Notes: generated from the letters alone by a model not told the origin. Shown: positions 44,512-56,774, counted from the stretch's first letter. The stretch: 64,000 nt of DNA from Nitrospira sp. (GCA_024331125.1 JANDJI010000006.1:1-64000); one strand, 5' to 3'. Program-made: numbers and translations.

Positions 44512-44830
44512 GGCGAAGCCGGTCCGTCTCTGTGAAAGTCGGCTCTTTTCATCCTCTCCATTTTAGTCAGATAGACCGAGGGCCACGTCGTTTCCGAAAT
44601 CGGAACCGGCGCACAGTTCTCTTAAGCCCGTGCCCGACTTATGCGTTTGACCGGTTCTGTTATGACCGATCAATCTGCTCATGATACGCACATGACACGC
44701 CGCAGCCCTTCCAGCACCCTTCTCGGACGACGCCTCTGTTCCTCACGCATCGTTTGACAGGCGAGCCGACAAGTGGAGTACACTGCCGGCCGGTACGGCC
44801 TCGTCACTCCTAACCGGAAGGGGGATCGAC
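44512..44830. other. Intergenic region between the hybrid kinase and the Rh transporter
   Basis: This 319-bp stretch has no credible gene; an ORF on the opposite strand overlaps the Rh start and is a shadow. A short AGCCG/CGGCT stem followed by CTTTTC (about 44517-44555) could be a weak terminator for the kinase operon. A candidate promoter for the transporter lies near the right end. Confidence 0.5.
44754..44784 (+). promoter_or_regulatory. Candidate sigma-70 promoter of the Rh transporter gene
   Basis: TTGACA at 44754-44759 is a perfect -35 and TACACT at 44779-44784 a fair -10. The 19-bp spacing is longer than ideal. The gene starts 46 bp further on. Confidence 0.4.
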
Positions 44831-46018
44831 ATGAAGACCATCGCATACCTGAGGATGTTCATCGCGATCGTTCCGTTGCTCTTGTGTGTTAACGGCGAAG
44901 TCGGCGCCTCGGAGTCTTCGGGAACCGTCAATGAAGCGCGTCTCGTCGCGCAATATAACTATTCGATCCATATTCTCGCCATGCTGGTGGTCGGGTTCGG
45001 ATTTTTAATGGTGTTCGTCAAGCGATACGGCTTCGGAGCGACCACCGGCACTTATCTGGTGGTCGCCACCGGATTGCCTCTGTATCTCTTCTTGCGTGCC
45101 AACGGCGTGATCGGTCACGCGCTGACGGCGCACTCGGTCGAATCTCTGATGCTGGCGGAATTTTCTGTCGCAACGGCCTTGATCGCCATGGGCGCCGTGC
45201 TTGGACGGTTACGGGTGTTTCAGTACGCGCTCCTGACGCTGCTCCTGGTCCCCCTCTATGCCCTGAACGAGTGGATCGTGCTGGACAACGGGTTGGGAAT
45301 CACCGAAGGGTTTCAGGACTCGGCAGGGTCGATCGTCATCCATGCGTTCGGCGCGTATTTTGGTTTGGCGGCATCCATCATGTTGACAACCGAGCAACAA
45401 CGCAGCCGGCCGATCGAATCCGATCCGACCTCCGATCGGTTCGCCATGCTCGGTTCGATGGTCTTATGGTTGTTCTGGCCCAGTTTCGCGACCGCGATCG
45501 TCCCCTTCGAAGAAATGCCTCAAACAATCATCAATACGATTCTCGCATTGAGCGGAGCCACGCTCGCCACATATTTTCTCAGCACCCATTTTCATAAGGG
45601 CAAAACATCGATGGTCGATATGGCCAACGCCACGCTGGCGGGCGGAGTGTCGATCGGATCGACCTGCAACCTCGTGAGTCCCGGCGGCGCCTTCGCGATC
45701 GGTCTGCTTGCCGGCGCCCTTTCGGTCGTCGGATTCGTGTTTATCCAGCCCCTGCTGGAATCCCGAATCAAATTGCTCGACACCTGCGGCGTTCACAACT
45801 TGCACGGGATGCCGGGGCTTCTGGGCGGGCTCTGCGCCATCGTCGTCGTTCCCACCGTGGTCGGAGCCCAACTCACGGGCATCGGCCTGACGCTTGTCAT
45901 TGCGTTGGCGGGCGGCGGCATCGCCGGTATGCTGATCAAAGCCACCGGAACGACGGAACAGGCGTATGAAGACTATCCTGAGTTTGCCCATGCGGCCGGC
46001 CCGGAGGGCGGGCATTGA
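44831..46018 (+). CDS. Rh-type ammonium/ammonia transporter
   Basis: A 395-residue, roughly 11-12-helix channel protein. It has a signal-like first segment, as Rh and Amt proteins often do. The twin-His pore is seen as DSAGSIVIHAFGAYFGL (His171) and DTCGVHNLHGMPG (His322, His325). The second block is the Rh-family signature rather than the AmtB form, and length fits bacterial Rh50 of Nitrosomonas. It conducts ammonia or ammonium across the inner membrane. No GlnK/GlnB gene follows, unlike typical amtB. AAGGGG precedes the start. Confidence 0.9.
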   Translation: MKTIAYLRMFIAIVPLLLCVNGEVGASESSGTVNEARLVAQYNYSIHILAMLVVGFGFLMVFVKRYGFGATTGTYLVVATGLPLYLFLRANGVIGHALTAHSVESLMLAEFSVATALIAMGAVLGRLRVFQYALLTLLLVPLYALNEWIVLDNGLGITEGFQDSAGSIVIHAFGAYFGLAASIMLTTEQQRSRPIESDPTSDRFAMLGSMVLWLFWPSFATAIVPFEEMPQTIINTILALSGATLATYFLSTHFHKGKTSMVDMANATLAGGVSIGSTCNLVSPGGAFAIGLLAGALSVVGFVFIQPLLESRIKLLDTCGVHNLHGMPGLLGGLCAIVVVPTVVGAQLTGIGLTLVIALAGGGIAGMLIKATGTTEQAYEDYPEFAHAAGPEGGH

Positions 46019-46143
46019 GTCGAAATCATGGCTCTGACAAGCCGTAGCGGCGATCGAAGCATGCTGCAAGAAGCCGGCTGCCGGCCCGACTGCCTCGTAA
46101 CGGCAGCCGGTAAGAACATGGGCTCCTGAAAGAGAGGTCTTTC

Positions 46144-47784
46144 ATGACTATTCACCCCCTCGCCGGGAAACCGGCGCCGGTTTCTTCGCTCGTCGATATC
46201 GCCAAGCTTCTGGCCGCCTATGAAAGGGAGAAGCCGGACCCGACGATACGGGAGCAGCGGGTCTCGTTCGGCACATCGGGTCACCGCGGCTCGTCGTTCG
46301 CGCGCAGCTTCAACGAAGCGCACATCCTGGCCGTCACTCAAGCGATTTGCGACTACCGATTCGGTCGGAACACGACCGGGCCGCTCTATTTGGGAAAAGA
46401 TACGCACGCGCTCTCCCGACCGGCCTTTGCCACGGCCCTCGAAGTGCTGGCGGCCAACGGCGTCACCGTCATGATCGATCACGAGGACGGATACACGCCC
46501 ACGCCGGTGATCTCCCATGCGATTTTGTCCTACAATCGGGGCCGGACGTCCGGATCGGCGGACGGCATCGTGATCACTCCCTCGCACAACCCGCCGGAGG
46601 ACGGGGGGATCAAGTACAACCCGCCGCACGGAGGGCCCGCCGACACCCAGGTCACCAAATGGATCGAGGATCGGGCGAATGAACTCTTGGCCGGCGATTT
46701 ACGCGGCGTCCGGCGCATGCCGTTTGAGCAGGCGCTCCGGGCGCCGACGACCTATCGGCACGAGTATATCTCCTCGTATGTCGGCGACCTTGCCCATGTC
46801 ATCGACATGAACGTCATCAAATCCGCCGCGTTGAAGTTAGGGGTCGACCCCCTCGGCGGATCCGGCGTCGCCTACTGGGAACCGATCGCGGCGCGATTCG
46901 GCTTGAACCTCGAAATCGTCAACCGGACCGTCGATCCCACGTTCCGCTTCATGCCGCTTGATTGGGACGGGAAAATCCGCATGGACTGTTCCTCTCCCCA
47001 TGCCATGGCGAATCTGATCGCGCTCAAGGATCGTTTCGACGTGGCGTTCGGCAACGATGCCGACAATGATCGGCACGGAATCGTGACTCGATCCGGCTTG
47101 ATGAACCCGAACCATTATCTGGCTGTTTCGATCGCCTATCTGTTCACGCACCGTCCTCAGTGGAAATCCGACGCCGGAATCGGCAAAACGTTGGTCAGCA
47201 GCAGTCTGATCGATCGCGTGGCAACACGCCTGCAACGACGCCTCGTCGAAGTGCCGGTCGGGTTCAAATGGTTTGTGAACGGCCTGCTCGATGGCTCTCT
47301 CGGCTTCGGTGGGGAAGAAAGCTCGGGCGCGTCGTTCCTCCGCCTGGACGGCACCGTGTGGTCCACCGACAAGGACGGCATCATCATGGATCTCCTCGCC
47401 GCCGAGATGACGGCCGGAACCGGCAAGGACCCGGCGCAGCTCTATCGCGATTTGACGGGCGCATTAGGCGAGCCGGTCTATGAGCGGATCGATGCCCCCG
47501 CGACACCGGAACAGAAGGCCGCGCTCTCGAAACTGTCGCCCCGTCATCTGACGATCACGACGTTGGCCGGCGACAGAATCATCGCCATGCTCACGACCGC
47601 TCCGGGCAACGGCGCCGCAATCGGAGGCATCAAGGTCGTGACGGAGCACGGCTGGTTCGCGGCCAGACCGTCCGGCACCGAAGCCGTGTACAAACTCTAC
47701 GCGGAAAGCTTCCGGGGGAGGGACCACCTGAAGCGGATTCAGGAAGAAGCCCAAGCCATCATCGGCAAGGCGTTGGCGGTTTGA
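46144..47784 (+). CDS. pgm: Phosphoglucomutase (alpha-D-glucose phosphate-specific)
   Basis: A 546-residue phosphohexomutase that interconverts glucose-6-phosphate and glucose-1-phosphate. It has the phosphoserine loop [19 protein letters not shown] (with TPSHNP), the metal loop [12 protein letters not shown], the sugar loop [11 protein letters not shown] and the phosphate-binding [10 protein letters not shown]. The length matches the bacterial Pgm of about 546 residues. GAAAGAGAGG precedes the start. It could feed glucose-1-phosphate to RfbF and to glycogen synthesis. Confidence 0.96.
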   Translation: MTIHPLAGKPAPVSSLVDIAKLLAAYEREKPDPTIREQRVSFGTSGHRGSSFARSFNEAHILAVTQAICDYRFGRNTTGPLYLGKDTHALSRPAFATALEVLAANGVTVMIDHEDGYTPTPVISHAILSYNRGRTSGSADGIVITPSHNPPEDGGIKYNPPHGGPADTQVTKWIEDRANELLAGDLRGVRRMPFEQALRAPTTYRHEYISSYVGDLAHVIDMNVIKSAALKLGVDPLGGSGVAYWEPIAARFGLNLEIVNRTVDPTFRFMPLDWDGKIRMDCSSPHAMANLIALKDRFDVAFGNDADNDRHGIVTRSGLMNPNHYLAVSIAYLFTHRPQWKSDAGIGKTLVSSSLIDRVATRLQRRLVEVPVGFKWFVNGLLDGSLGFGGEESSGASFLRLDGTVWSTDKDGIIMDLLAAEMTAGTGKDPAQLYRDLTGALGEPVYERIDAPATPEQKAALSKLSPRHLTITTLAGDRIIAMLTTAPGNGAAIGGIKVVTEHGWFAARPSGTEAVYKLYAESFRGRDHLKRIQEEAQAIIGKALAV

Positions 47785-47872
47785 GTTTCTTCGGGAACGA
47801 CACCGACGCTCAAACGTCGAACGTGGCGACTCGGGCCGGTTGACGATGCCCTGAAATCTCTTCCCGTTCTTT

Positions 47873-48814
47873 TTACGGTCTGACCGTCACCTGCCGCTCC
47901 GCGTGATATGAACTCCGCACCAGCGGCCCGGACTCGACGTGGCTGAACCCCAGGGCAAGCCCTTCTTCTTTCAAAACGGCAAACTCGGAAGGATTGTAGA
48001 ATCGTGAGACGGGCAGATGGTCCCTCGTCGGCTGGAGATATTGGCCGATGGTCAGAACATCGCACTCGACCGATCGCAGATCACGCATGACGTCTCGGAC
48101 CTCGTCGAGGGTCTCTCCCATGCCGACGATCAGACCGGATTTCGTCCTTATGCCCCATCCCTTGGCCCGCTCCAGCAATTCGATCGACCGTCGATATTTC
48201 CCCTGCGGTCTGATGGCCGGAAACAATCGGGCAACCGTTTCGATGTTGTGATTCAGAATGTCGGGCCGTTCGGCGCAGACGGTCTTGAGCGCGTCCCGGT
48301 TTCCCTCAAAATCGGGAATGAGCACTTCAACCGTGCAGTGCGGATTCAGTTGCCTGATGAGTCTGACGGTGTCGGCGAACACCGAAGCGCCGCCGTCCGG
48401 CAGTTCGTCGCGATTGACCGACGTGACCACGGCATGGCGAAGGCCCAGGGCCTGCACGGCCTCGGCCACCCGTCGCGGCTCGTCACGATCGACGGGTTGC
48501 GGCCGTCCGGTATGGACCGAACAGTAGTGGCAGCGCCTGGTGCAGATATCGCCCAGGATCAAAAATGTGGCGGTGCGCCGGTTCCAACACTCCCAGCGAT
48601 TCGGACACCGAGCCTCTTCGCAGATCGTATGGAGCCCGAGCCGATCCATCGCCCCCTTCACGTCCAAATAGTCGGGGCCGGTTGCGGCGACGACTTTAAA
48701 CCAGGAAGGCAATCGGGAACGAGACGATCGATTTTCGTTCGGGCTCGGCGAAGAAGACGGATCCGAAAAACCGACGACGGAAGACCGAAGCTGATCGACG
48801 GGAACAAAATTCAT
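47873..48814 (-). CDS. lipA: Lipoyl synthase
   Basis: A 313-residue radical SAM enzyme that inserts two sulfurs into octanoyl groups on lipoyl domains. Both cluster motifs are present: the auxiliary cluster CEEARCPNRWECW (C-x4-C-x5-C) and the SAM cluster CTRRCHYC. A closing RSSYHAE region supplies the conserved Arg-Ser-Ser-Tyr end. CGGAGGAG precedes the ATG at 48814, which overlaps the upstream gene stop (ATGA). The convergent pgm gene ends 88 bp away. Confidence 0.96.
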   Translation of the reverse strand: MNFVPVDQLRSSVVGFSDPSSSPSPNENRSSRSRLPSWFKVVAATGPDYLDVKGAMDRLGLHTICEEARCPNRWECWNRRTATFLILGDICTRRCHYCSVHTGRPQPVDRDEPRRVAEAVQALGLRHAVVTSVNRDELPDGGASVFADTVRLIRQLNPHCTVEVLIPDFEGNRDALKTVCAERPDILNHNIETVARLFPAIRPQGKYRRSIELLERAKGWGIRTKSGLIVGMGETLDEVRDVMRDLRSVECDVLTIGQYLQPTRDHLPVSRFYNPSEFAVLKEEGLALGFSHVESGPLVRSSYHAERQVTVRP

Positions 48815-49182
48815 CGGTCTCCTCCGACGCGAGCGGTGGAACCGAACCAGCTCAGCAACCGTCCCAGAACGCCTCGGCGCTCTGGCTCGTCGGGCGGATC
48901 CGGATACTCGACCCACGGTTCCCGCGAACCCAAATACGCACCCTTGTGAAAACTTTTCTGGGTCTTCAACTGCCGGTACCCTTGCCCGTGGAGCAGCGCG
49001 ATCAAGGCCAGCAAGGCGTCGTCCTGCGTCCGACGGGGCTCGGTCGTGACACGAACCGTTTCATAGCGCAGGATCGCCTGATAGCCTTCCGTCACCGGCT
49101 CGAATTCGACGGCGCGACTGAACCCGCGCTCTCTGGGATCGAATCCGGCCAGTTGGTGTTTATCAAGAGCTGGCTCGGCCAT
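48811..49182 (-). CDS. Conserved-looking hypothetical protein before lipA
   Basis: A 123-residue soluble protein that I do not recognise. It contains a compact alpha/beta part (about 30-95, GYQAILRYETVRVTTEPRRT, ALIALLHGQGYRQLKTQ) and a Pro- and Arg-rich tail. Its stop overlaps the lipA start (ATGA), and it starts 73 bp after the Rieske protein. A link with lipoylation or Fe-S biogenesis is suggested by position only. Confidence 0.72.
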   Translation of the reverse strand: MAEPALDKHQLAGFDPRERGFSRAVEFEPVTEGYQAILRYETVRVTTEPRRTQDDALLALIALLHGQGYRQLKTQKSFHKGAYLGSREPWVEYPDPPDEPERRGVLGRLLSWFGSTARVGGDR

Positions 49183-49255
49183 GGCGTCATCCCTCTGTCG
49201 AACCGGCCTCTTGTTTCTCGCCGTTCAAACGATCGCACGAAGCCGACGAGACGGC

Positions 49256-49561
49256 CTAGAGAAGCACCTTGATGTCGTCACCTTCCACCTTGACTTGAAA
49301 GACCTCGACGGTCGCGGACGGATTCCTGGTACAGGCCCCCGTGGTCATATCGAATTGCCAGCCGTGCCAGGGGCAGGTCACGATGTTTCCCTCGACTTCG
49401 CCGTCTCCCAGCGGCCCGCCGCGGTGTGGACAAGTATTGTCGATCACGTGATAGGTCCCATCGACGTTGAAAACGGCCAAGGTTCGGCCGTTGACCTCCG
49501 CCGTCAGACCTTGCCCCGGCTTCACATCGGACGTTCCGGCAACCCGTACAAACTCCGCCAT
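49256..49561 (-). CDS. Rieske-type [2Fe-2S] ferredoxin
   Basis: A 101-residue soluble Rieske protein. The cluster ligands are in NTCPHRGGPLGDGEV (CxH) and VTCPWHGWQFD (CxxH). The fold matches NirD/BphF-type small Rieske ferredoxins. GGAGGAG sits before the ATG at 49561; a start at 49594 in a TGATG overlap with the mrp gene would add 11 residues. It probably carries electrons in the cytoplasm to an unidentified oxidoreductase. It lies between an Fe-S scaffold gene and lipA. Confidence 0.92.
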   Translation of the reverse strand: MAEFVRVAGTSDVKPGQGLTAEVNGRTLAVFNVDGTYHVIDNTCPHRGGPLGDGEVEGNIVTCPWHGWQFDMTTGACTRNPSATVEVFQVKVEGDDIKVLL

Positions 49562-49593
49562 GCTCTCCTCCACGATGAATCGTCGATCGGCCA

Positions 49594-50469
49594 TCAATGA
49601 CCGCTCAACGGTTGTTTGATCTTTTTGAGCAGACTGTCGATCGAGGGCCCGCTTTTTTTGTCGCCTTCCAATTCGTCGATCAACTTGCGCGCGATGTCGC
49701 GAAAAGCCGCGGCCTGCGGCGACGTCGGATCCGTCACGACGATCGGATGCCCGCTGTCTCCTCCTTCTCGAATCGCCGGATCGATGGGGATGCGCCCCAG
49801 AAAGGGCACCCCCAGCTTTTCGGCCGCTCGCTCGCCGCCGCCATGGGAAAAAATCTCGGTCCGTTCCCCGCAATGGCCGCACACGAAGTAACTCATGTTT
49901 TCGATGATGCCCAGCAGCGGCACGTTGACCTTTTGAAACATGGCCATCCCCTTGCGCACGTCGTGGAGCGCGACCTCTTGGGGAGTCGTGACCGTGACGG
50001 CCCCCGACAAGGGCACCATCTGCGACAAGGAAAGCTGCACGTCGCCGGTCCCGGGAGGCAAATCGATCAACAGATAATCCAGCTCGCCCCATTCCACGTC
50101 GCGAAAGAACGCCTGGAGATATTGATGGACCATCGGCCCCCGCCAGATCAGAGGGGTCTCATCGGGCACCAGAAACGCCATGGAGATCAACTTGACCCCG
50201 TAACTTTCGGCCGGGACGATTTTCCCGTCTTTTTGTTCGGGCCCCTTCGCGGGCCCCATCATCATCGGAATATTGGGGCCGTACAGATCGGCGTCCAACA
50301 AGCCGACCTTGGCGCCCGTGAGGGCCAGCGCGCACGCGAGATTCGACGCAACCGTCGATTTGCCCACTCCGCCTTTTCCACTGCTCACCGCAATCACGTG
50401 TTTGACTCCGGGCACCAAATTGCCGGTCGCGTGCTGCGGCTGCCCGCCATGGGGATGTTCATCGGCCAT
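49594..50469 (-). CDS. mrp: Mrp/ApbC-type P-loop Fe-S cluster carrier
   Basis: A 291-residue ATPase of the Mrp/NBP35 family. It has the deviant Walker A SGKGGVGKSTVASNLA, the DADLYGPNIP block, DLPPGTGDVQLSL and the cluster-binding pair CGHC. It helps deliver [4Fe-4S] clusters to apo-proteins in the cytoplasm. A short His-rich N-terminus precedes the P-loop. GGAGGAT precedes the ATG. It heads a minus-strand set with a Rieske protein, a hypothetical and lipA. Confidence 0.95.
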   Translation of the reverse strand: MADEHPHGGQPQHATGNLVPGVKHVIAVSSGKGGVGKSTVASNLACALALTGAKVGLLDADLYGPNIPMMMGPAKGPEQKDGKIVPAESYGVKLISMAFLVPDETPLIWRGPMVHQYLQAFFRDVEWGELDYLLIDLPPGTGDVQLSLSQMVPLSGAVTVTTPQEVALHDVRKGMAMFQKVNVPLLGIIENMSYFVCGHCGERTEIFSHGGGERAAEKLGVPFLGRIPIDPAIREGGDSGHPIVVTDPTSPQAAAFRDIARKLIDELEGDKKSGPSIDSLLKKIKQPLSGH

Positions 50470-50664
50470 AGTCGCTATCCTCCGTTGTAAGCCCGCCCGT
50501 CGCTGTGTTCCATCATAAGCGATGGCATCGTGGAAAGAAATGGGCCGGTCGAATCATACGCCGATGGTCCCCTCACGGGAAATCCCCCGGGAAGCGATGG
50601 CCCATTCGGCTGCTCCATGTTAGTCTTATGACAAAAGCCGCTTTCTGTGACGGAGTATCGGACC

Positions 50665-53631
50665 ATGACGACTGTTTCATCGCACGAACCGGAATCGCTC
50701 GAACCGGCCGTTCGCCGGATCGGCGAACACCTTGGCCGCCTCTCAGCCGGCCACAAGCCGACCGTTTTCGAGGGCCGGTGGTGGTCCCAGTCGGCGATCA
50801 ATCTCGCCATGAAGGACCCGGTCTTCAAAACCCGCCTCTTTCGCTTCATCGACGTCCTGCCGTCGGTCGCCGATGATGAGCGCGTCGTCTCTCTCGCCCG
50901 GGAATATTTCGGCGGATTGCACGCCGACGTATTCGGTCTTCAATGGGGACTCACAGCGTTGGCGGCCACCGGCCTCGGCGCCAGGTGGACCGGCAAGTCG
51001 ATCAGGACTCATGTCGAACAAATGGCTCGAACATTCATCGCGGGTGCGTCGGTGGACGAAGCGGTGCCGGTCTTGCAGCACCTTTGGAAGGCCGGGAGGG
51101 CCTGGTCCGTCGATCTTCTGGGAGAAGCGACGGTCGGCGAATCAGAAGCCGATCGCTACCGAGATCGTTGTCTCCAAACGTTGAGCGAGTTGGCGCGGAC
51201 GGCTTCTTCCTGGCCGTCGGCCCCTCTTTTAGAAGCAGACCACCTGGGGCCGCTGCCGCGCGTGCAACTCTCCATCAAAATCTCGGCGCTCTCCTCTCGC
51301 TTGGACCCGATCGATCCCGACGGCAGCTATCGATCGGTGGCGGCGCGCCTGCGCCCCTTGGTCGATCAAGCCGTCTCATTATCGGCCGGGCTGATCTTCG
51401 ACATGGAACAGGCCGAGACCAAGCCTCTTTTGTTGGACATCTTCACTCGGCTGTTCGTCGAACCGGCCTATCGCGGCTACCCCTACGCCGGTCTCGCCTT
51501 GCAGGCCTATCATCGGGACACTGAACGGGACGTCCACCGTCTGATCGCCTGGACCAAGACACGCGGCGCGCCGATCACGATCCGGTTGGTCAAGGGCGCC
51601 TACTGGGACTCGGATACAGTCCGGTATCGACAGGCCGGGTGGCCGGTTCCGCTCTTCGAACACAAGGCTGAAACGGACGCCAACTACGAACGGCTGATTC
51701 GTCTCCTCTTCGACCATGCGGAGGTCGTTCGTCCGGCGTTCGGCACACACAATCTGCGGACACTGTCCGTCATCGAGGCCGTGGCGGACAGCCGTAACTT
51801 GCCGGCCTCCGCGCGGGAATATCAAATGATCTACGGCATGGCCGAACCCTTTCAACAGGCCATGGTCACGCTTGGACGGCGAGTCCGCCTCTATACCCCG
51901 GTCGGCCGGCTCTTGCCCGGCATGGCCTACTTGGTTCGCCGTCTGTTGGAAAACACGTCCAACGAATCGTTTCTCCGTAAAGAATACGTCGAATCCCAGT
52001 CGCTGGCGCAGCTTCTGGCTCCGCCCCAGGTCCAGCCGGTCGAGGCGGAAACGCCAGCCGCAACCGGCCGGCGAACGTTTTCCAATGAGCCGCACAGCGA
52101 TTTTTCCCGAGCCGAGGTCCGTCAAGCCATGAGAGACGCCCTTGCATCGGTGCGGGCGCAACTCGGACGGCGATGGGAATCGATCGGACCGGATTTGAAA
52201 TCGACGGGCCCCTGGCTGGTGTCTCGCAACCCGTTCAAACCGGAAGAAGTCGTCGCGGAGGTGAAAGGCACATCCGTTGCGGATCTCGACCGAGCCGTCC
52301 AACGAGCGGAGGCGGCCTTCGAGGATTGGCGACAGCGCCCCGCCGAGGAACGGGCCGCCGTTTTGGATAGAGCCGCCGACGAGATCGCGCGGCGGCGTTA
52401 CGAATTGGCCGCTTGGGAAGTCTTCGAGGTCGGCAAACCGTGGAGGGAAGCGGACGCCGACGTCGCCGAGGCGATCGATTTTCTCCGGTACTATAGCCGG
52501 GAGATGTGTCGGCTGGCCGAACCGATAAAACTGGGCGACAGACCAGGGGAGGTCAACCATCGGCTGTATAGCCCGCGCGGCGTCGCCGCCGTCATCGCCC
52601 CGTGGAATTTTCCCCTCGCCATTCCGACCGGCATGGTCGCCGGCGCTTTGGTGACCGGCAACACCGTCCTCTTCAAACCGTCGGAGCGGGCCCCTCTGTT
52701 GGGAACGCTCCTCTCGGAAATTCTGACGTCCGCCGGAGCGCCGTCGGACGCGCTCATCTGCGTCCCGGGAGGGCCGGAGATCGGGCGCGCCCTCGTGATT
52801 CACCCTCGCATTGTGACGATCGCCTTTACGGGATCAAAAGCCGCCGGACTTCACATCCTATCCGAAGCCTCCGTCGTGCGGCCGGGACAACCGATGGTCA
52901 AACGGGTGATCGCCGAGATGGGAGGCAAAAACGCCATCATCGTCGATGACACGGCGGATTTGGACGAAGCCGTTGCCGGCGTCGTGGCTTCCTTCACTGG
53001 ATACGCGGGGCAGAAATGTTCGGCCTGCTCACGGGCCATCGTGCATCGCTCGTTGTACGACGAGTTCGTGGGCCGATTAAAGGACGCCGTCTTGAGCCTG
53101 GAAATCGGCGACCCGGCGGATCCCGGCACGCGGGTGGGACCGGTCATCGACGCGCGGGCGCAGGCGTCGATTCAACAATTCATCGCGGAGGGGTTGCGCG
53201 AGTGCCGACCGCTGGTTCAGCGATCGGTTGATCGGGAAGGATACTTCGTCGGCCCGACGGTCTTCGTCGATGTAGAGCCGTCCCACCGATTGGCGCAGGA
53301 AGAGATCTTCGGCCCCGTGCTCGCCGTGATGAAAGCGGAGAGTTTCGAGGAGGCGTTGCGACTGGCGAACGGGACGTCTTACGCGCTGACGGGCGGTGTG
53401 TACAGCAGGAGTCCGGCGAATCTCGCCCTGGCCCGCGACCGATTCGACGTCGGCAATCTGTACCTGAATCGGCCGATCACCGGCGCGCTCGTCGGCCGGC
53501 AGCCGTTCGGCGGCCATCGTTTTTCAGGAGTAGGAGCGAAAGCGGGAGGGGAAGACTACTTGCCGCAGTTCATGATCGCTCGCATCGTTTGCGAAAATAC
53601 CCTCCGCCGGGGATTCGAGGCCGCCGAGTGA
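50665..53631 (+). CDS. putA: Bifunctional proline dehydrogenase/glutamate semialdehyde dehydrogenase PutA
   Basis: A 988-residue short PutA without the N-terminal DNA-binding domain. The proline dehydrogenase barrel (about 70-460) contains VKGAYWDSD and FGTHNLRT for FAD/proline binding. The aldehyde dehydrogenase domain (about 510-985) has PWNFPLAIPTGMV, FKPSERAP, MGGKNAIIVDD and the catalytic Cys in GYAGQKCSACSR. It oxidises proline to glutamate, passing electrons to the quinone pool. GGAG precedes the ATG at 50665; a GTG at 50647 is possible. The divergent mrp gene leaves a 195-bp promoter region. Confidence 0.95.
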   Translation: MTTVSSHEPESLEPAVRRIGEHLGRLSAGHKPTVFEGRWWSQSAINLAMKDPVFKTRLFRFIDVLPSVADDERVVSLAREYFGGLHADVFGLQWGLTALAATGLGARWTGKSIRTHVEQMARTFIAGASVDEAVPVLQHLWKAGRAWSVDLLGEATVGESEADRYRDRCLQTLSELARTASSWPSAPLLEADHLGPLPRVQLSIKISALSSRLDPIDPDGSYRSVAARLRPLVDQAVSLSAGLIFDMEQAETKPLLLDIFTRLFVEPAYRGYPYAGLALQAYHRDTERDVHRLIAWTKTRGAPITIRLVKGAYWDSDTVRYRQAGWPVPLFEHKAETDANYERLIRLLFDHAEVVRPAFGTHNLRTLSVIEAVADSRNLPASAREYQMIYGMAEPFQQAMVTLGRRVRLYTPVGRLLPGMAYLVRRLLENTSNESFLRKEYVESQSLAQLLAPPQVQPVEAETPAATGRRTFSNEPHSDFSRAEVRQAMRDALASVRAQLGRRWESIGPDLKSTGPWLVSRNPFKPEEVVAEVKGTSVADLDRAVQRAEAAFEDWRQRPAEERAAVLDRAADEIARRRYELAAWEVFEVGKPWREADADVAEAIDFLRYYSREMCRLAEPIKLGDRPGEVNHRLYSPRGVAAVIAPWNFPLAIPTGMVAGALVTGNTVLFKPSERAPLLGTLLSEILTSAGAPSDALICVPGGPEIGRALVIHPRIVTIAFTGSKAAGLHILSEASVVRPGQPMVKRVIAEMGGKNAIIVDDTADLDEAVAGVVASFTGYAGQKCSACSRAIVHRSLYDEFVGRLKDAVLSLEIGDPADPGTRVGPVIDARAQASIQQFIAEGLRECRPLVQRSVDREGYFVGPTVFVDVEPSHRLAQEEIFGPVLAVMKAESFEEALRLANGTSYALTGGVYSRSPANLALARDRFDVGNLYLNRPITGALVGRQPFGGHRFSGVGAKAGGEDYLPQFMIARIVCENTLRRGFEAAE

Positions 53632-53637
53632 ACCGTT

Positions 53638-54414
53638 TCATTTCTTGATCTCGTATTCTTCCAGCTCTTCCGTAATTTCCACGATAACCCCGCGGTCTTC
53701 CTTGATCGGTCCCATTTCCTGACGCTCCGCGTACTTCACGAGACCGACCCCCTTGGCGAACCACGCGGTCATGACGTCCGATCCCGCAATGGCGCCTCGG
53801 CCGGACGACAAATGAATCTGCATGGTCATCTTGGCCTCGACCTTGATCGCATCCGCAAACGTGCCGGCTGGCACGGTGATCGTTTCACGGCCGAGCAGGG
53901 TCACCCATCCCTTCACATCGGTTTTCTCGTTGGCGCCGTCATGGTCCATGTCCGACCCGAAATCGAGGCCGGTCCTGTCGAACTGTTGAAAGGAAGAGGG
54001 GATTTTTATAGGAAACCGAAAAATTTGGTACGGAGTCAGTTGTTTTTCCAAAGGCGTCCCCGGCTCCGACCCATAATAGACGATGCCCACGCTGTCCCGA
54101 CGGTAAAAACTGTCCGAGGGACCGTGGTTGCCTGGATTGGTATCGTGAAAGACGGTGACTTGCACGTTATTGATCGTTTTGGTTCCCGTCACCGTCGAGA
54201 CGTTGGTAAAAAATTTGTTGTCCACCGTCTGGAGCGGCCCCTCCGTAATATGGCCGCGATAGACCCAACGATTGCCGACCGCGTCGGGAAAATAGTCGGC
54301 GGAGTCCGTGATCGTCACGGGCTGCACGGTATCGGCCACAGCCGGCCCCATGAAGAATCCGACCTGCCATAAGCCGGACAGAACGATCACTGCGGTCATC
54401 TTGTATCGATCCAT
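53638..54414 (-). CDS. Exported protein of unknown function
   Basis: A 258-residue protein with an N-terminal signal peptide (about 1-28, with the hydrophobic core MTAVIVLSGLWQVGFFMG and a likely AVA-D cleavage site). The mature part is beta-rich, beginning DYFPDAVGNRWVYRG, a form seen in secreted proteins whose domain opens FPL..GN.W.Y. Later comes GRETITVPAGTFADAIKV and WFAKGVGLVKY. This resembles a family of extracytoplasmic proteins of unknown role (DUF3108-like). It ends 6 bp from putA in convergent orientation. Confidence 0.75.
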   Translation of the reverse strand: MDRYKMTAVIVLSGLWQVGFFMGPAVADTVQPVTITDSADYFPDAVGNRWVYRGHITEGPLQTVDNKFFTNVSTVTGTKTINNVQVTVFHDTNPGNHGPSDSFYRRDSVGIVYYGSEPGTPLEKQLTPYQIFRFPIKIPSSFQQFDRTGLDFGSDMDHDGANEKTDVKGWVTLLGRETITVPAGTFADAIKVEAKMTMQIHLSSGRGAIAGSDVMTAWFAKGVGLVKYAERQEMGPIKEDRGVIVEITEELEEYEIKK

Positions 54415-54564
54415 GACGAATGGTCTCCGACTTTCCATTTTGTCCGAACGGTGTTCGACCGTACCATAGGAATCACAGACTCAGCAAGCAAACCGTTTGT
54501 CACCCTGCTCACCGTCGTTTGCCGGCTTGCGTTCGCCCGCCCCTCCTCACATAATTCGAGCGGT

Positions 54565-56774
<2,210 letters not shown>

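Noticed and set aside
47779..47815. GTTTGAG/CTCAAAC inverted repeat after pgm as a terminator
   Set aside because: The stem is only 7 bp with a 23-nt loop and no T-run follows.
51379..52803. A 474-codon open frame antisense to putA
   Set aside because: It lies wholly within putA, whose motifs fix the correct strand. No family pattern is seen in the antisense product.
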